A DNA stretch of 52,886 nt from NCBI GenBank assembly GCA_959022495.1, contig CAUEYX010000021.1, positions 1-52,886 on the forward strand, given 5' to 3'. Shown here one piece after another: positions 16,113 to 24,661 of the stretch. A model generated the notes under the pieces. It saw only the letters and a program-made list of their open reading frames with translations. It did not search any database and had not been told where the DNA came from. The DNA is from an uncultured Lachnospiraceae bacterium (GTDB lineage: Bacteria; Bacillota; Clostridia; Lachnospirales; Lachnospiraceae). The translations under genes were made by a program, and so were the position numbers. How positions within the stretch are numbered: position 1 is the stretch's first letter; each line of letters opens with the position of its first letter.

Positions 16113-17042
16113 CCCGTCCGCCTTCCGCGCAGCCGCAGTCCGCGCGCTCTGCCTGCTTTTCTTCTCATTCCGCACATTCGCATTCTCCGCGTTCTCCCGG
16201 GCGATCCGCAGGAAATCTCTGTCCTCCGCCTTCCTGCGCGGGATAAATCTCCCCGCCACACCGCCTCTGCCGCGGTTCTTCACATAGAAAAACCCGATCA
16301 CCGAGAAAATCACCGCCCCGATGAAATTGACAATCAAATCCTGCATCGTGTCAAAGAGACCGATATCCAGATAGCCTCCCAGTCCCAGCTCCTGTCCGTT
16401 CACTGCGGTCTCGGTAATCCCCTTTATCACATAAGGCACATTGCGCCCCGCGGGATCAAGGGTCACAGAGCGGATCGTATGGATCACTGTGTCCTTCTGC
16501 ATGTCATATCCCAGCAGAGTGTCCATGCCAAACTCAAAGAATTCCCAGATCACCCCGATTGTCATAGAGAAACAAAATGCCACAATCGCCATAAACAGCG
16601 GGGACAGATGGAACACTGTCCTCTCACTGCGGTTTAGGAGATCCACCAGGGAAAATCCGATCGCCGCCGCCAGGAACCCATTGATCGTATGCAGGACCGT
16701 ATCCCAGAATGGAAACATCAGATAAAATTCACTGATCTCCCCAAGGATCTCCGCCGCAAATATAAACACAAGGATAATGATCTCCAGCGTGGTGGGCAGC
16801 TCTACCTTAAAAGTAATCTGCACAAGGCTGGGAATGATCAGCAGAAGCAGGGTCAGCGCGCACAGAAACACATTCTCATAATTCCTGTTAAACAGCTGAA
16901 GGACCAGCATCGCGATCACAAGGAAACGCAGTGTGAAATACACGATAAAAGAGCTCTTATGCTCACGCAGCTCCATGTGAAGCGCGGCGCTTAGATTTTT
17001 TAACCACCCGTTTTTCCGTTTCTCTTTTCTCTTTCTGTTCAT
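16062..17042 (-). CDS. YjdF-like (DUF2238) integral membrane protein
   Basis: A 326-residue protein with about six hydrophobic segments between residues 30 and 265. The central GVIWEFFEFGMDTLLG and an FWDTVLHTINGFLAAAIGF-type helix match the DUF2238 family, which has conserved Asp, His and Glu residues within the membrane. The C-terminal 65 residues are basic, then acidic, and probably disordered. A GAGAGGA site precedes the ATG. The convergent neighbour overlaps its last 51 bp. No function can be assigned. Confidence 0.78.
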   Translation of the reverse strand: MNRKRKEKRKNGWLKNLSAALHMELREHKSSFIVYFTLRFLVIAMLVLQLFNRNYENVFLCALTLLLLIIPSLVQITFKVELPTTLEIIILVFIFAAEILGEISEFYLMFPFWDTVLHTINGFLAAAIGFSLVDLLNRSERTVFHLSPLFMAIVAFCFSMTIGVIWEFFEFGMDTLLGYDMQKDTVIHTIRSVTLDPAGRNVPYVIKGITETAVNGQELGLGGYLDIGLFDTMQDLIVNFIGAVIFSVIGFFYVKNRGRGGVAGRFIPRRKAEDRDFLRIARENAENANVRNEKKSRQSARTAAARKADGLSADQEPEDEVPDQEE

Positions 17043-17082
17043 GAAATCCTCTCTTTTTCATTTCGCTATATCAATTAATAGA

Positions 17083-18978
17083 TCAATCCGCGTTGCTCGC
17101 CGCGATCTTCACCCTGCTCCACAGGTCGCTGATGATCTTCTTTGTATCCGCGTTATACACAAACACTTCGTCATTCTCATTGTCCGTGCGCGGGATATAG
17201 GCATTGATCCCTTCATAGTCTCCGCCTTCACCGGAAAGGACTTCCATGACCTCCTCATTGGCGGAAGTATATCCCACGTAACTGGAATTGTCATAAGCGC
17301 CTTCATAATCGCTGGCAAAATTAATGAATGCGTGCGCCAGCTCCGGGTTCCCCGCGTTCTTAGGAATTACCATGGCATCTGACCACAGATTGGTGCCGGA
17401 CTCCGGCATATAATATCCCATATCCTCATTCTCCGCCATCACATATGTGGCGTCTCCAGAATAAATGAGCCCCAGCGCCTTTCTGCCCTGCGCCATATTA
17501 TCAATAATCTCATCTGTCACAATCTCCGTATCCATGGTCTCCACACACTGTACCAGCCACTCATAAGCCTCCTGGAGCTCCCCTTCATCCTCTGTGTTCA
17601 TGGAGTATCCCAGCGCTTTCAATGCCATCATAAAGGAATCCCTCTCTGAATCGTACAAGTACACATCCCCTCTGTACTTCTGATCCAGAAAGATGGCAAA
17701 ACCTTCTCTTTCCAGGTCTTTGATATCCACTTTCGTCTTGTCATAGACAATGCCGACCGTTCCCCAGAAGTACGGCACCGAGTAATCGTTATCTGGATCA
17801 TAGGGCAGCCCTTTCACAGCGTCGGAGAGTTTATCCATGCAGTCCAGCTTCGATTTATCCAGTTTCTGCAGATATCCTTCCTCGATCAGCCTCTGGATCA
17901 TATAATCGCTGGGCACGAGGATGTCATAAGGCTCCCCGTTGGCCACCTTAATGTACATCTGCTCATTGGAGTCAAAGTTCTCCATCACCACGGTGGCTCC
18001 GGTCTCCTCCTCAAAGTCAGAAATAATATTCTCTCCCGTATATTCGCCCCAGTTGTAGATATGAAGCGTCTGGCCCTCAAAAGGCCTGTCCGCGCTCCCT
18101 CTTCCACCCTGGTACACGGCAAGCACAACGATAATAAACGCCAGTCCGCCCGCCGCGGCCGGAAGAAATCTTTTCTTTCTGCCCAGCTCCGACCGGGCGC
18201 TTTTCTGTGCTGCGATCAGCGGCGCGATATTCACGATTAAGAGCACAAAAGTTATGATCACAACCACAAGCGTAGACACTGCGTTAATGCTCGGGTTTAC
18301 CCGCTTGCTCATGGTATATACTACAATACTTAAGTTCTTCACACCCTGCCCGGTCACAAAGTAGGAAATAATAAAATCATCCACGGACATTGTAAACGCG
18401 ATCAGCGCGCCCGAGACAATGCCCGGGGTGATCTGCGGCACAATCACCTTAGTCAGTGCCATCCAGGGTGTGGCGCCCAGATCCATGGCCGCGTCCGCCA
18501 GGTTGGGGTCCAGAGACCGGATCTTCGGCATGACAGACAGAATCACGTACGGGATACAGAAAGCAATGTGTGCCAAAAGCATGGTCACATACCCTTTCTC
18601 CACCTGAAACGTAATGAACAGCAGCATAAAACCAATGGCCGTCACGATCTCCGGATTCATCACGGGAAGATTATCTACCTGTTCCATGATATTGCGGATG
18701 ACCTTCCTGGAACTGCTCAGCCCGATCGCCGCAATGGTTCCCACAAATGTGGAGATCAAAGTTGCCAGTACCGCCACGCTGAATGTGGTATAAAGCGCGG
18801 TCATCATGTCGCCGGACTCCAGCATATGCCGGTACCAGCGCAGGGAAAAACCGGTAAAATTGGTCAGTGATTTGCTCTCGTTAAAGGAAAACACGACCAT
18901 ATAAATAATGGGAAGATAGAAAAAAGCAATCATAACAGCCATTAAGATTTTCCCGAAAAGGCGCTTATTCTTCTTCAT
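17083..18978 (-). CDS. potCD: Spermidine/putrescine ABC transporter, PotC permease fused to PotD binding protein
   Basis: One 631-residue polypeptide combines two normally separate proteins. Residues 1-262 are PotC, with six membrane helices and the permease EAA-type loop (DAAMDLGATPWMALTKVIVP). After a seventh hydrophobic segment (about 270-292) the rest is PotD, starting LHIYNWGEYTGENIISDFEE and including the ligand-pocket motifs VPSDYMIQRL and PYFWGTVGIVYD. The fusion tethers the extracellular binding protein to the permease without a lipoprotein signal. The start overlaps the potB stop by ATGA. Substrate is inferred as putrescine/spermidine. Confidence 0.93.
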   Translation of the reverse strand: MKKNKRLFGKILMAVMIAFFYLPIIYMVVFSFNESKSLTNFTGFSLRWYRHMLESGDMMTALYTTFSVAVLATLISTFVGTIAAIGLSSSRKVIRNIMEQVDNLPVMNPEIVTAIGFMLLFITFQVEKGYVTMLLAHIAFCIPYVILSVMPKIRSLDPNLADAAMDLGATPWMALTKVIVPQITPGIVSGALIAFTMSVDDFIISYFVTGQGVKNLSIVVYTMSKRVNPSINAVSTLVVVIITFVLLIVNIAPLIAAQKSARSELGRKKRFLPAAAGGLAFIIVVLAVYQGGRGSADRPFEGQTLHIYNWGEYTGENIISDFEEETGATVVMENFDSNEQMYIKVANGEPYDILVPSDYMIQRLIEEGYLQKLDKSKLDCMDKLSDAVKGLPYDPDNDYSVPYFWGTVGIVYDKTKVDIKDLEREGFAIFLDQKYRGDVYLYDSERDSFMMALKALGYSMNTEDEGELQEAYEWLVQCVETMDTEIVTDEIIDNMAQGRKALGLIYSGDATYVMAENEDMGYYMPESGTNLWSDAMVIPKNAGNPELAHAFINFASDYEGAYDNSSYVGYTSANEEVMEVLSGEGGDYEGINAYIPRTDNENDEVFVYNADTKKIISDLWSRVKIAASNAD

Positions 18979-19817
18979 GTCGCCGCCCCCTTTCCGCCCT
19001 GGTTGCGGGTCTCAATTCTGCGCACCGCCATCATCAGGAGCATCATAATGACAGCAATAATCATGGAGACAGCGCTTCCGAAATTCCATTCACCCACCGT
19101 GATGAACTGATTCTCGATCATATTCCCGATCAGGAAATACTGTCCCCCTCCCAGCAGTTTGGGGATAAAGAAGGAGCTCACCGCCGGAAGGAATACCAGC
19201 GTGATCCCGTTAATCACTCCCGGCAGGGACAACGGCAGCGTAACCCGCCGGAAAGCCTGCACCCGGTCCGCTCCCAGGTCCGCGGCCGCCTCCAGCAGAG
19301 AGTGGTCCATCTTTGTCAGGGAAGTGTGGACCTGCAGGATCATAAACGGCAGGAAATTGTACACCATGCCCAGCAGCACAGACCCCTCCGTATACAGAAT
19401 CTCCATGTCTCCTAAGCCGAAAAATCCGAGTATTCTCTGGAGAATGCCGCCTTCGCTCAAAATCCCGATCCACGCGTACGTCCGCACAAGCATATTGATC
19501 CACATCGGCAGCGTGATACACAAGATCAGGATGTTTTGGACCCGCTCGCTGCTCCTGGCGATAAAATAGGCGGCGGGATACCCGAGGATCAGACAGATCA
19601 GCGTGGTCTTGACCGCGATCACAATGGAGCGCCACAGGACCAGCAGGAAATCAGGGTCCGTAAAAAACTTGACATAATGATCCAATGTAAACGAAAACGA
19701 AATAATACTGTTCCCCTGCTCCATCACAGAGTAGAGGGCAATCAGCCCCATGGGGAGTACCAGCATCAATGCCGCCCACACAATGTAGGGCAGCGCAAGC
19801 TTTGAAAACCGTTTCAT
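18975..19817 (-). CDS. potB: Spermidine/putrescine ABC transporter permease PotB
   Basis: A 280-residue inner-membrane permease with six helices. The coupling loop toward the ATPase reads LEAAADLGADRVQAFRRVTL (about residues 175-194), the family EAA motif. It pairs with the PotC half of the next gene. The start directly abuts the potA stop, so the three genes form one unit potA-potB-potCD. Confidence 0.94.
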   Translation of the reverse strand: MKRFSKLALPYIVWAALMLVLPMGLIALYSVMEQGNSIISFSFTLDHYVKFFTDPDFLLVLWRSIVIAVKTTLICLILGYPAAYFIARSSERVQNILILCITLPMWINMLVRTYAWIGILSEGGILQRILGFFGLGDMEILYTEGSVLLGMVYNFLPFMILQVHTSLTKMDHSLLEAAADLGADRVQAFRRVTLPLSLPGVINGITLVFLPAVSSFFIPKLLGGGQYFLIGNMIENQFITVGEWNFGSAVSMIIAVIMMLLMMAVRRIETRNQGGKGAAT

Positions 19818-21395
19818 CTAAAATACCTCCCTGGACATGACATGGATGTCCTCCGGGAAGAACGTTAATCCCACTTCCCGCCCTTCTTCCACATAGTCCG
19901 TCGTGTGTATCTTAAACTCCCGCCCTGTGGTGGAGAAGGTGATCTGATACACCCCTTCTTTTACGTTTTCCGGTTCAAAATCATAGTCCACGCTGAGGTC
20001 AATGCTCACATTTTCATCGCTGAGCTTCCATCCCTGGGCCCCTGCCCATGTCTTCAGGTCGGTGTCAAGGGCCTGGGACTCTGTAATTTCATCTACGGTC
20101 TTGAAGAAATTAAAGGCCATTACGCCCTCGCCTGCCTTCTCGTTCTTGACAAAGGGCTGGTCCACCACATGGATGGTCCGCTCCACACTGGTCCCATTGG
20201 CGGTGGAGAACACAACCGGATAGGCGCCTTCCTCCTTAGCCAGGTCATACTCCACTTTTGCGATGGAGATAAACTCATCGATCCTGGGGTCCCAGGCCTG
20301 GGCGTTGGAAAGTGCGATAATCTCCTTATCATCCAGCGTCTCAACGTCATCAATATCCACGAAGAAGTCGCTGGCGCTGATCATTTCCTTCCCCTCCGCT
20401 CCCATCACATCCTGACTGCGGATGACCCGCATATTGACGGTCACACTCGTCCCGGGAACCGTTTCCACCATAATCTCATAGTGCACCCCTTTAAAAAGAA
20501 CGCTCAAAACCTCCCCTGTCATCTTCCCGTCTTTCACATCCACAATATCAATATCCTCCGGCCGGATGACCACGTCCACGGGCTCATTTTCCTTAAACCC
20601 AAAGTCCACACAGTCAAAGGTAATATCGTCGAAGCGCACTCTGTAGTCCTCCAGCATGACCGCTGGAATGATATTGCTCTCCCCGATAAAATTCGCCACA
20701 TACCGGTTGGCAGGCTCATTGTAAATATCCTGGGGAGTACCCACCTGCTGAATTTCACCATTCTTCATGACCACAATCTTATCCGACATGGTGAGCGCCT
20801 CTTCCTGGTCATGGGTGACAAAAATAAAGGTAATCCCCACCTCCTGCTGTATCCGCTTCAGTTCGTACTGCATTTCCTTGCGCAGCTTCAAATCCAGCGC
20901 CGCCAAAGGTTCGTCCAGGAGAAGCACCTTCGGTTCATTGACCAGCGCGCGGGCGATGGCCACACGCTGCTGCTGCCCTCCCGAGAGCAGCGTGGTATTC
21001 TTATTCTCAAATCCTTCCAGTCCGATGAGCTTTAACATCTTCATCACCTTCTGGTCAATGACGTCCTTGCTCATCTTCTTAATCTTCAGCCCGAAGGCAA
21101 TATTCTCATACACACTCAGGTGCGGGAACAGCGCGTATTTCTGAAAGACCGTATTCAGTTCCCGTTCATACGGCGGCTTCCTGCTGATCTCCTCCCCGTC
21201 GAAAATCACGCTTCCCTCGTCCGCGTCCAGAAATCCTCCCAGAATCCGCAGAAGCGTGGTCTTACCACACCCGCTGGGCCCCAGCAATGTCACAAACTCA
21301 TTCTCGTAAATATCCAGGTTCACACCTTTCAGGACGATCTGCCCGTCAAAACTCTTCACAATGTCCCGGAATTCAATCAGTTTCTTCTCCTCCAT
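19818..21395 (-). CDS. potA: Spermidine/putrescine ABC transporter ATPase PotA with ~170-residue insertion in its TOBE region
   Basis: Energises polyamine uptake. Residues 1-235 are a normal ABC ATPase: Walker A GPSGCGKTT, Q-loop, signature LSGGQQQRVAIARAL, Walker B VLLLDEPLAALD and switch His in FVTHDQ. A TOBE segment follows (SNIIPAVML...VIRPEDIDIV...LFKGVHYEIMVET). Family members normally continue at once into the equivalent of FKIHTTDYVEEGREVGLTFF, but here about 170 residues intervene. The inserted part holds two similar Ig-like units, EGAYPVVFSTANGTSVERTI and EGVYQITFSTTGREFKIHTT. At 525 residues it is far longer than the usual 350-380. GGAGAG lies 8 nt before the ATG. Confidence 0.92.
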   Translation of the reverse strand: MEEKKLIEFRDIVKSFDGQIVLKGVNLDIYENEFVTLLGPSGCGKTTLLRILGGFLDADEGSVIFDGEEISRKPPYERELNTVFQKYALFPHLSVYENIAFGLKIKKMSKDVIDQKVMKMLKLIGLEGFENKNTTLLSGGQQQRVAIARALVNEPKVLLLDEPLAALDLKLRKEMQYELKRIQQEVGITFIFVTHDQEEALTMSDKIVVMKNGEIQQVGTPQDIYNEPANRYVANFIGESNIIPAVMLEDYRVRFDDITFDCVDFGFKENEPVDVVIRPEDIDIVDVKDGKMTGEVLSVLFKGVHYEIMVETVPGTSVTVNMRVIRSQDVMGAEGKEMISASDFFVDIDDVETLDDKEIIALSNAQAWDPRIDEFISIAKVEYDLAKEEGAYPVVFSTANGTSVERTIHVVDQPFVKNEKAGEGVMAFNFFKTVDEITESQALDTDLKTWAGAQGWKLSDENVSIDLSVDYDFEPENVKEGVYQITFSTTGREFKIHTTDYVEEGREVGLTFFPEDIHVMSREVF

Positions 21396-21452
21396 CCTGT
21401 ACTCTCCTTCTCTTCCTTTTCACCGTGCATTTCAATTATTTCTATATCCGTC

Positions 21453-21920
21453 CTATTCCAGTATTTTCTCCATATACACACAAGTAAAGGTTCCTCCATG
21501 CACGGTCCTGCTGTAATCCGCTGTATATCCCAGCTTCTCATAAAATCCGACAGCCACATCTCTGCTGTCTAACACCGCCTTTTTACAGCCCAGTTCATGA
21601 GCCCACTTCTCAGCCTCAATGACGGCAAGACGCCCAAGTCCCTGTTTCCTGTATTCCGGGAGGACCACCACCCGGCCCAGCATCATCGCCGGAACCGCTG
21701 GCTCCGCTCCGCCATCCTCTCCGGTCAGTTCGTATAACCGGCATGCAGCGACCGGAAAATCACCATCGAGAATAACAATATATTTTGTATCCGGTCCATC
21801 ATGTTCATCAAATTCTTCCCTCAGCGTGATATTATACTGCCTTGCCATGGCCTGAATGCGCACATAATAAGCTCCTGCCTGCTGCCATGTCTCTTCGGCT
21901 CTCATAACTTTAAGTTCCAT
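21453..21920 (-). CDS. GNAT-family N-acetyltransferase
   Basis: A 155-residue protein with the acetyl-CoA binding motif A: LGRVVVLPEYRKQGLGRLAV (about residues 81-100, R-x-x-G-x-G/A), then DSRDVAVGFYEKLGY, the family's motif B. Substrate unknown; it resembles the ElaA/PhnO-like small GNATs only in general layout. TGGAGGATAT precedes the ATG. It lies downstream of the Cys-rich gene on the same strand, with 33 bp between them, so they are probably co-transcribed. Confidence 0.85.
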   Translation of the reverse strand: MELKVMRAEETWQQAGAYYVRIQAMARQYNITLREEFDEHDGPDTKYIVILDGDFPVAACRLYELTGEDGGAEPAVPAMMLGRVVVLPEYRKQGLGRLAVIEAEKWAHELGCKKAVLDSRDVAVGFYEKLGYTADYSRTVHGGTFTCVYMEKILE

Positions 21921-21953
21921 ATATCCTCCACAATCTTGTAATCGTCCTCTGTT

Positions 21954-22304
21954 TCATTTCTTATATTCAGCATTTTTTCCTCCCATACTCTTTTCAACAG
22001 CCGGCGGCTCGATCTCATCCGCGATCGTGTGCTCCGTCAGTTCGGATAAGAGCTTGATCTTTTTATTGAGCAGAGGTCTCAGACAGTTTGGGACATGCTC
22101 CTGGTGGGCCCTGTGGATGGCCACACACTCCTTACAGTTTCCGTGATAGCGGCAGGCCTTCTTACAGGGACAGTGGTCCTTGTCTTTATATTCTTCCCGG
22201 AAAGCCGCGGCGAACTCCTCCTGCAGCCGCAGCCCCTCCTGCCGATTCCCTTTGTGAAATTCTTTCATCGCGTCCAGTTCTTTCTGGTTTCCTTCTATTA
22301 TCAT
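21954..22304 (-). CDS. Small Cys-rich protein, putative metal binding
   Basis: A 116-residue soluble protein. The N-terminal half is a charged helix (GNRQEGLRLQEEFAAAFREE). The centre has CPCKKACRYHGNCKECVAIH, with five Cys and two His spaced like a zinc- or Fe-S-binding knuckle, then a C-terminal stretch with one further Cys. No signal peptide. GAGGAGA precedes the ATG. I do not recognise an experimentally defined family; similar short Cys-rich proteins occur widely in Clostridia. Confidence 0.65.
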   Translation of the reverse strand: MIIEGNQKELDAMKEFHKGNRQEGLRLQEEFAAAFREEYKDKDHCPCKKACRYHGNCKECVAIHRAHQEHVPNCLRPLLNKKIKLLSELTEHTIADEIEPPAVEKSMGGKNAEYKK

Positions 22305-22354
22305 TCGTGTGTCTCCTCTTAATTCAGTGTCATATACTTATGTCCTTTCCACCC

Positions 22355-22383
22355 ATTATGCCAGATATCTGATCCGCTGTCAT
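22355..22383 (-). promoter_or_regulatory. Possible promoter of the Cys-rich/GNAT genes
   Basis: Minus-strand ATGACA, a 17-nt spacer and CATAAT, each one mismatch or so from consensus. The spacer contains the 10-bp palindrome CAGATATCTG (22362-22371), which could be an operator. Confidence 0.45.
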
Positions 22384-22431
22384 GAAATTTTGAAATAAAT
22401 TCTATATTATACGGCAATTTATCCAAATCTC

Positions 22432-22462
22432 TTGACTCTCACGGAGCGTCATAGATTACACT
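22432..22462 (+). promoter_or_regulatory. MerR-type promoter (19-nt spacer) with no intact gene downstream
   Basis: TTGACT and TACACT are separated by 19 nt, with the spacer starting CTCACGGAGCG. This over-long spacer and the TTGACTCTCAC context are hallmarks of promoters activated by MerR-family regulators. Only a 60-codon open frame, with no recognisable product, follows before the trp terminator (22594-22661). Confidence 0.5.
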
Positions 22463-22593
22463 ATCCCTATCAAGAAAAGGATGAGCTGCCGAATTTTTCG
22501 GAAAAGCTCTCCGCGCGTTTTACGGGGCCCTATAACAGTCCGTGCCGGGAATTTCCCTGACCATAGCAGACAGCCATTGTATTTCCGTAATCA

Positions 22594-22661
22594 GAGAAAA
22601 AATAATCCCCGGAGTCCCTGCCCTGTCCCTTCCATACAGACAGGCCCGGACTCCGGGGATT
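22594..22661 (-). terminator. Strong terminator of the trp operon
   Basis: A 14-bp perfect stem (22604-22617 with 22648-22661, AATCCCCGGAGTCC and its complement) has an inner CCTGTC/GACAGG pairing. On the minus strand it is followed by TATTTTTTCT. It lies 28 bp past the trpA stop. Confidence 0.9.
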
Positions 22662-22688
22662 GATTTCCACTATCAGGAAGAACCACTC

Positions 22689-23459
22689 TCACCTCAGAGC
22701 ATTCTTCATACTCTTCACATAAGCGCCCACATGTTCCGCGGCGTCTTTTCCGTACTGACCGATCATTTTTACAATGGCTGAGCCCACGATAGCCCCATCT
22801 GAGATTCCAGCCATCTTCGCCGCCTGTTCCGGCGTGGAGATGCCGAATCCGATGGCGCAGGGGATATCTGTGTTTTCCCGGACTGTCCGCACAATGGAGG
22901 CAAGGTCTGTCTTAATCTCGCTTCTTACCCCGGTCACGCCGAGACTGGAGACAATATACAGAAATCCTTCCGCTTCCCTGGCAATCATGGCGATCCGGTC
23001 CTCCGAAGTGGGGGCGATCAGGGAGAGCAGATCCACCCCATACTTACGGCACGCGGGAAGAAATTCTTCCTTCTCTTCATAGGGAATATCCGGCAGGATG
23101 AGCCCGTCGATCCCCACTTCCCGGCAGGTGGATATAAACCGTTCTGCCCCATAGGAAAAGACCACATTGGCATAGGTCATGAACACCATGGGGACTTTCA
23201 CATCTCTGCGCACATCCCGCACCAGGTCAAAAACCCGGTCTGTTGTAACTCCCCCGCTCAGGGCGCGGATATTCGCCTCCTGGATGACCGGTCCTTCAGC
23301 AGTCGGATCAGAAAAGGGAATTCCCAGCTCGATGAGGTCCGCTCCATTTTCCACAGCGGCCCGCACAACTGCTGCCGTTGTCTGTATATCCGGGTCACCA
23401 CAGGTGATAAACGGGATAAACGCCTTACCATTTTCAAATGCTTTCCTTATATTACTCAT
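22689..23459 (-). CDS. trpA: Tryptophan synthase alpha chain
   Basis: Cleaves indole-3-glycerol phosphate to indole, which is channelled to TrpB. Catalytic Glu lies in GADLIELGIPFSDPTAEGP and the catalytic Asp in the segment before FMTYANVVFSYG. The phosphate loop motifs GVTGVRSE and GFGIS are present. The start ATG at 23459 overlaps the trpB stop (ATGAGTAA); a longer frame from 23495 would have no ribosome site and would bury 36 bp more of trpB. The 257-residue length is normal. Confidence 0.96.
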   Translation of the reverse strand: MSNIRKAFENGKAFIPFITCGDPDIQTTAAVVRAAVENGADLIELGIPFSDPTAEGPVIQEANIRALSGGVTTDRVFDLVRDVRRDVKVPMVFMTYANVVFSYGAERFISTCREVGIDGLILPDIPYEEKEEFLPACRKYGVDLLSLIAPTSEDRIAMIAREAEGFLYIVSSLGVTGVRSEIKTDLASIVRTVRENTDIPCAIGFGISTPEQAAKMAGISDGAIVGSAIVKMIGQYGKDAAEHVGAYVKSMKNALR

Positions 23460-24642
23460 GGATATCCTCCCCTCTGTAGCGGGCAATCGCGGCACAGTCC
23501 TTATCGCCCCTGCCGGAAATCGTGATCACTATGATCTGGTCCCTGCCCATCTTTGGCGCTGCCTTTAACGCGTAGGCCACAGCGTGCGCGGATTCGATGG
23601 CCGGGATGATACCTTCCGTTCTTGCCAGATATTCAAAGGCTTCCACCGCCTCCTCATCTGTGACCGGCACATACTGCGCCCTGCCGGTATCATGGAGATA
23701 GGCGTGCTCCGGTCCCACGCCCGGATAGTCCAGACCCGCTGAAATAGAGTAGACCGGGGCGATCTGTCCATACTCATCCTGGCAGAAATAAGATTTCATG
23801 CCGTGGAAGATCCCCACGCTGCCCGTGTTCACCGTGGCGGCCGTCTCAAAGGAATCAATCCCTTTTCCCGCGGCCTCACATCCGATCAGTTTCACCTCTT
23901 TATCCTCAATAAAATGATAGAAACTGCCGATAGCATTCGATCCCCCTCCCACACAGGCGATCACCGCGTCCGGCAGACGTCCCTCCTTCTCCATCATCTG
24001 CTCTTTGATCTCCTTGGAGATCACTGCCTGAAAGTCCCGCACAATAGTGGGGAACGGATGGGGTCCCATCACGGAGCCCAGGCAGTAATGAGTATCACTG
24101 ATCCGGGATGTCCACTCCCGCATCGCCTCGGAGACCGCGTCTTTGAGCGTGGCTGTGCCGCTCTTTACCGGAATCACCTCCGCTCCAAGCAGACGCATGC
24201 GGTACACATTGAGCGCCTGACGGATCGTATCCTCTTCTCCCATGAACACCACGCACTCCATGCCCATGAGCGCCGCCGCCGTGGCAGCGGCCACACCGTG
24301 CTGACCTGCCCCGGTCTCCGCGATCAGCCTGGTCTTTCCCATCTTCTTCGCGAGAAGCGCCTGACCGAGTACGTTGTTGATCTTATGCGCGCCGGTATGG
24401 TTTAAGTCTTCCCTTTTCAGGTAGATCTTCGCCCCGCCTAAATCTTCTGTCATCTTCCGGGCATAGTAAAGCCGCGAAGGCCTGCCCGCGTACTCATTGA
24501 ACAGTTCAGTAAGCTCTCTGTTAAACTCCGGGTCATTCTTATAATGAAGATACGCTTCCTCCAGCTCAATCACGGCATTCATCAGTGTTTCCGGTATATA
24601 CTGCCCGCCGTGGATGCCGAAGCGTCCGTTCTGATTTGTCAT
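23452..24642 (-). CDS. trpB: Tryptophan synthase beta chain
   Basis: Condenses indole with serine using PLP. The PLP-lysine motif LNHTGAHKINNVLGQALLAK is intact, as are ETGAGQHGVA and the phosphate-binding CVGGGSNAIG. Length (396) is typical of the TrpB1 class, and the presence of trpA next to it agrees. GAAAGG precedes the ATG by about 10 nt. Confidence 0.97.
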   Translation of the reverse strand: MTNQNGRFGIHGGQYIPETLMNAVIELEEAYLHYKNDPEFNRELTELFNEYAGRPSRLYYARKMTEDLGGAKIYLKREDLNHTGAHKINNVLGQALLAKKMGKTRLIAETGAGQHGVAAATAAALMGMECVVFMGEEDTIRQALNVYRMRLLGAEVIPVKSGTATLKDAVSEAMREWTSRISDTHYCLGSVMGPHPFPTIVRDFQAVISKEIKEQMMEKEGRLPDAVIACVGGGSNAIGSFYHFIEDKEVKLIGCEAAGKGIDSFETAATVNTGSVGIFHGMKSYFCQDEYGQIAPVYSISAGLDYPGVGPEHAYLHDTGRAQYVPVTDEEAVEAFEYLARTEGIIPAIESAHAVAYALKAAPKMGRDQIIVITISGRGDKDCAAIARYRGEDIHE

Positions 24643-24661
24643 TTTATCCCAACCTTTCTTC

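Noticed and set aside
19905..21035. 376-codon plus-strand frame opposite potA
   Set aside because: Antisense shadow, His/Leu-rich, with no motifs.
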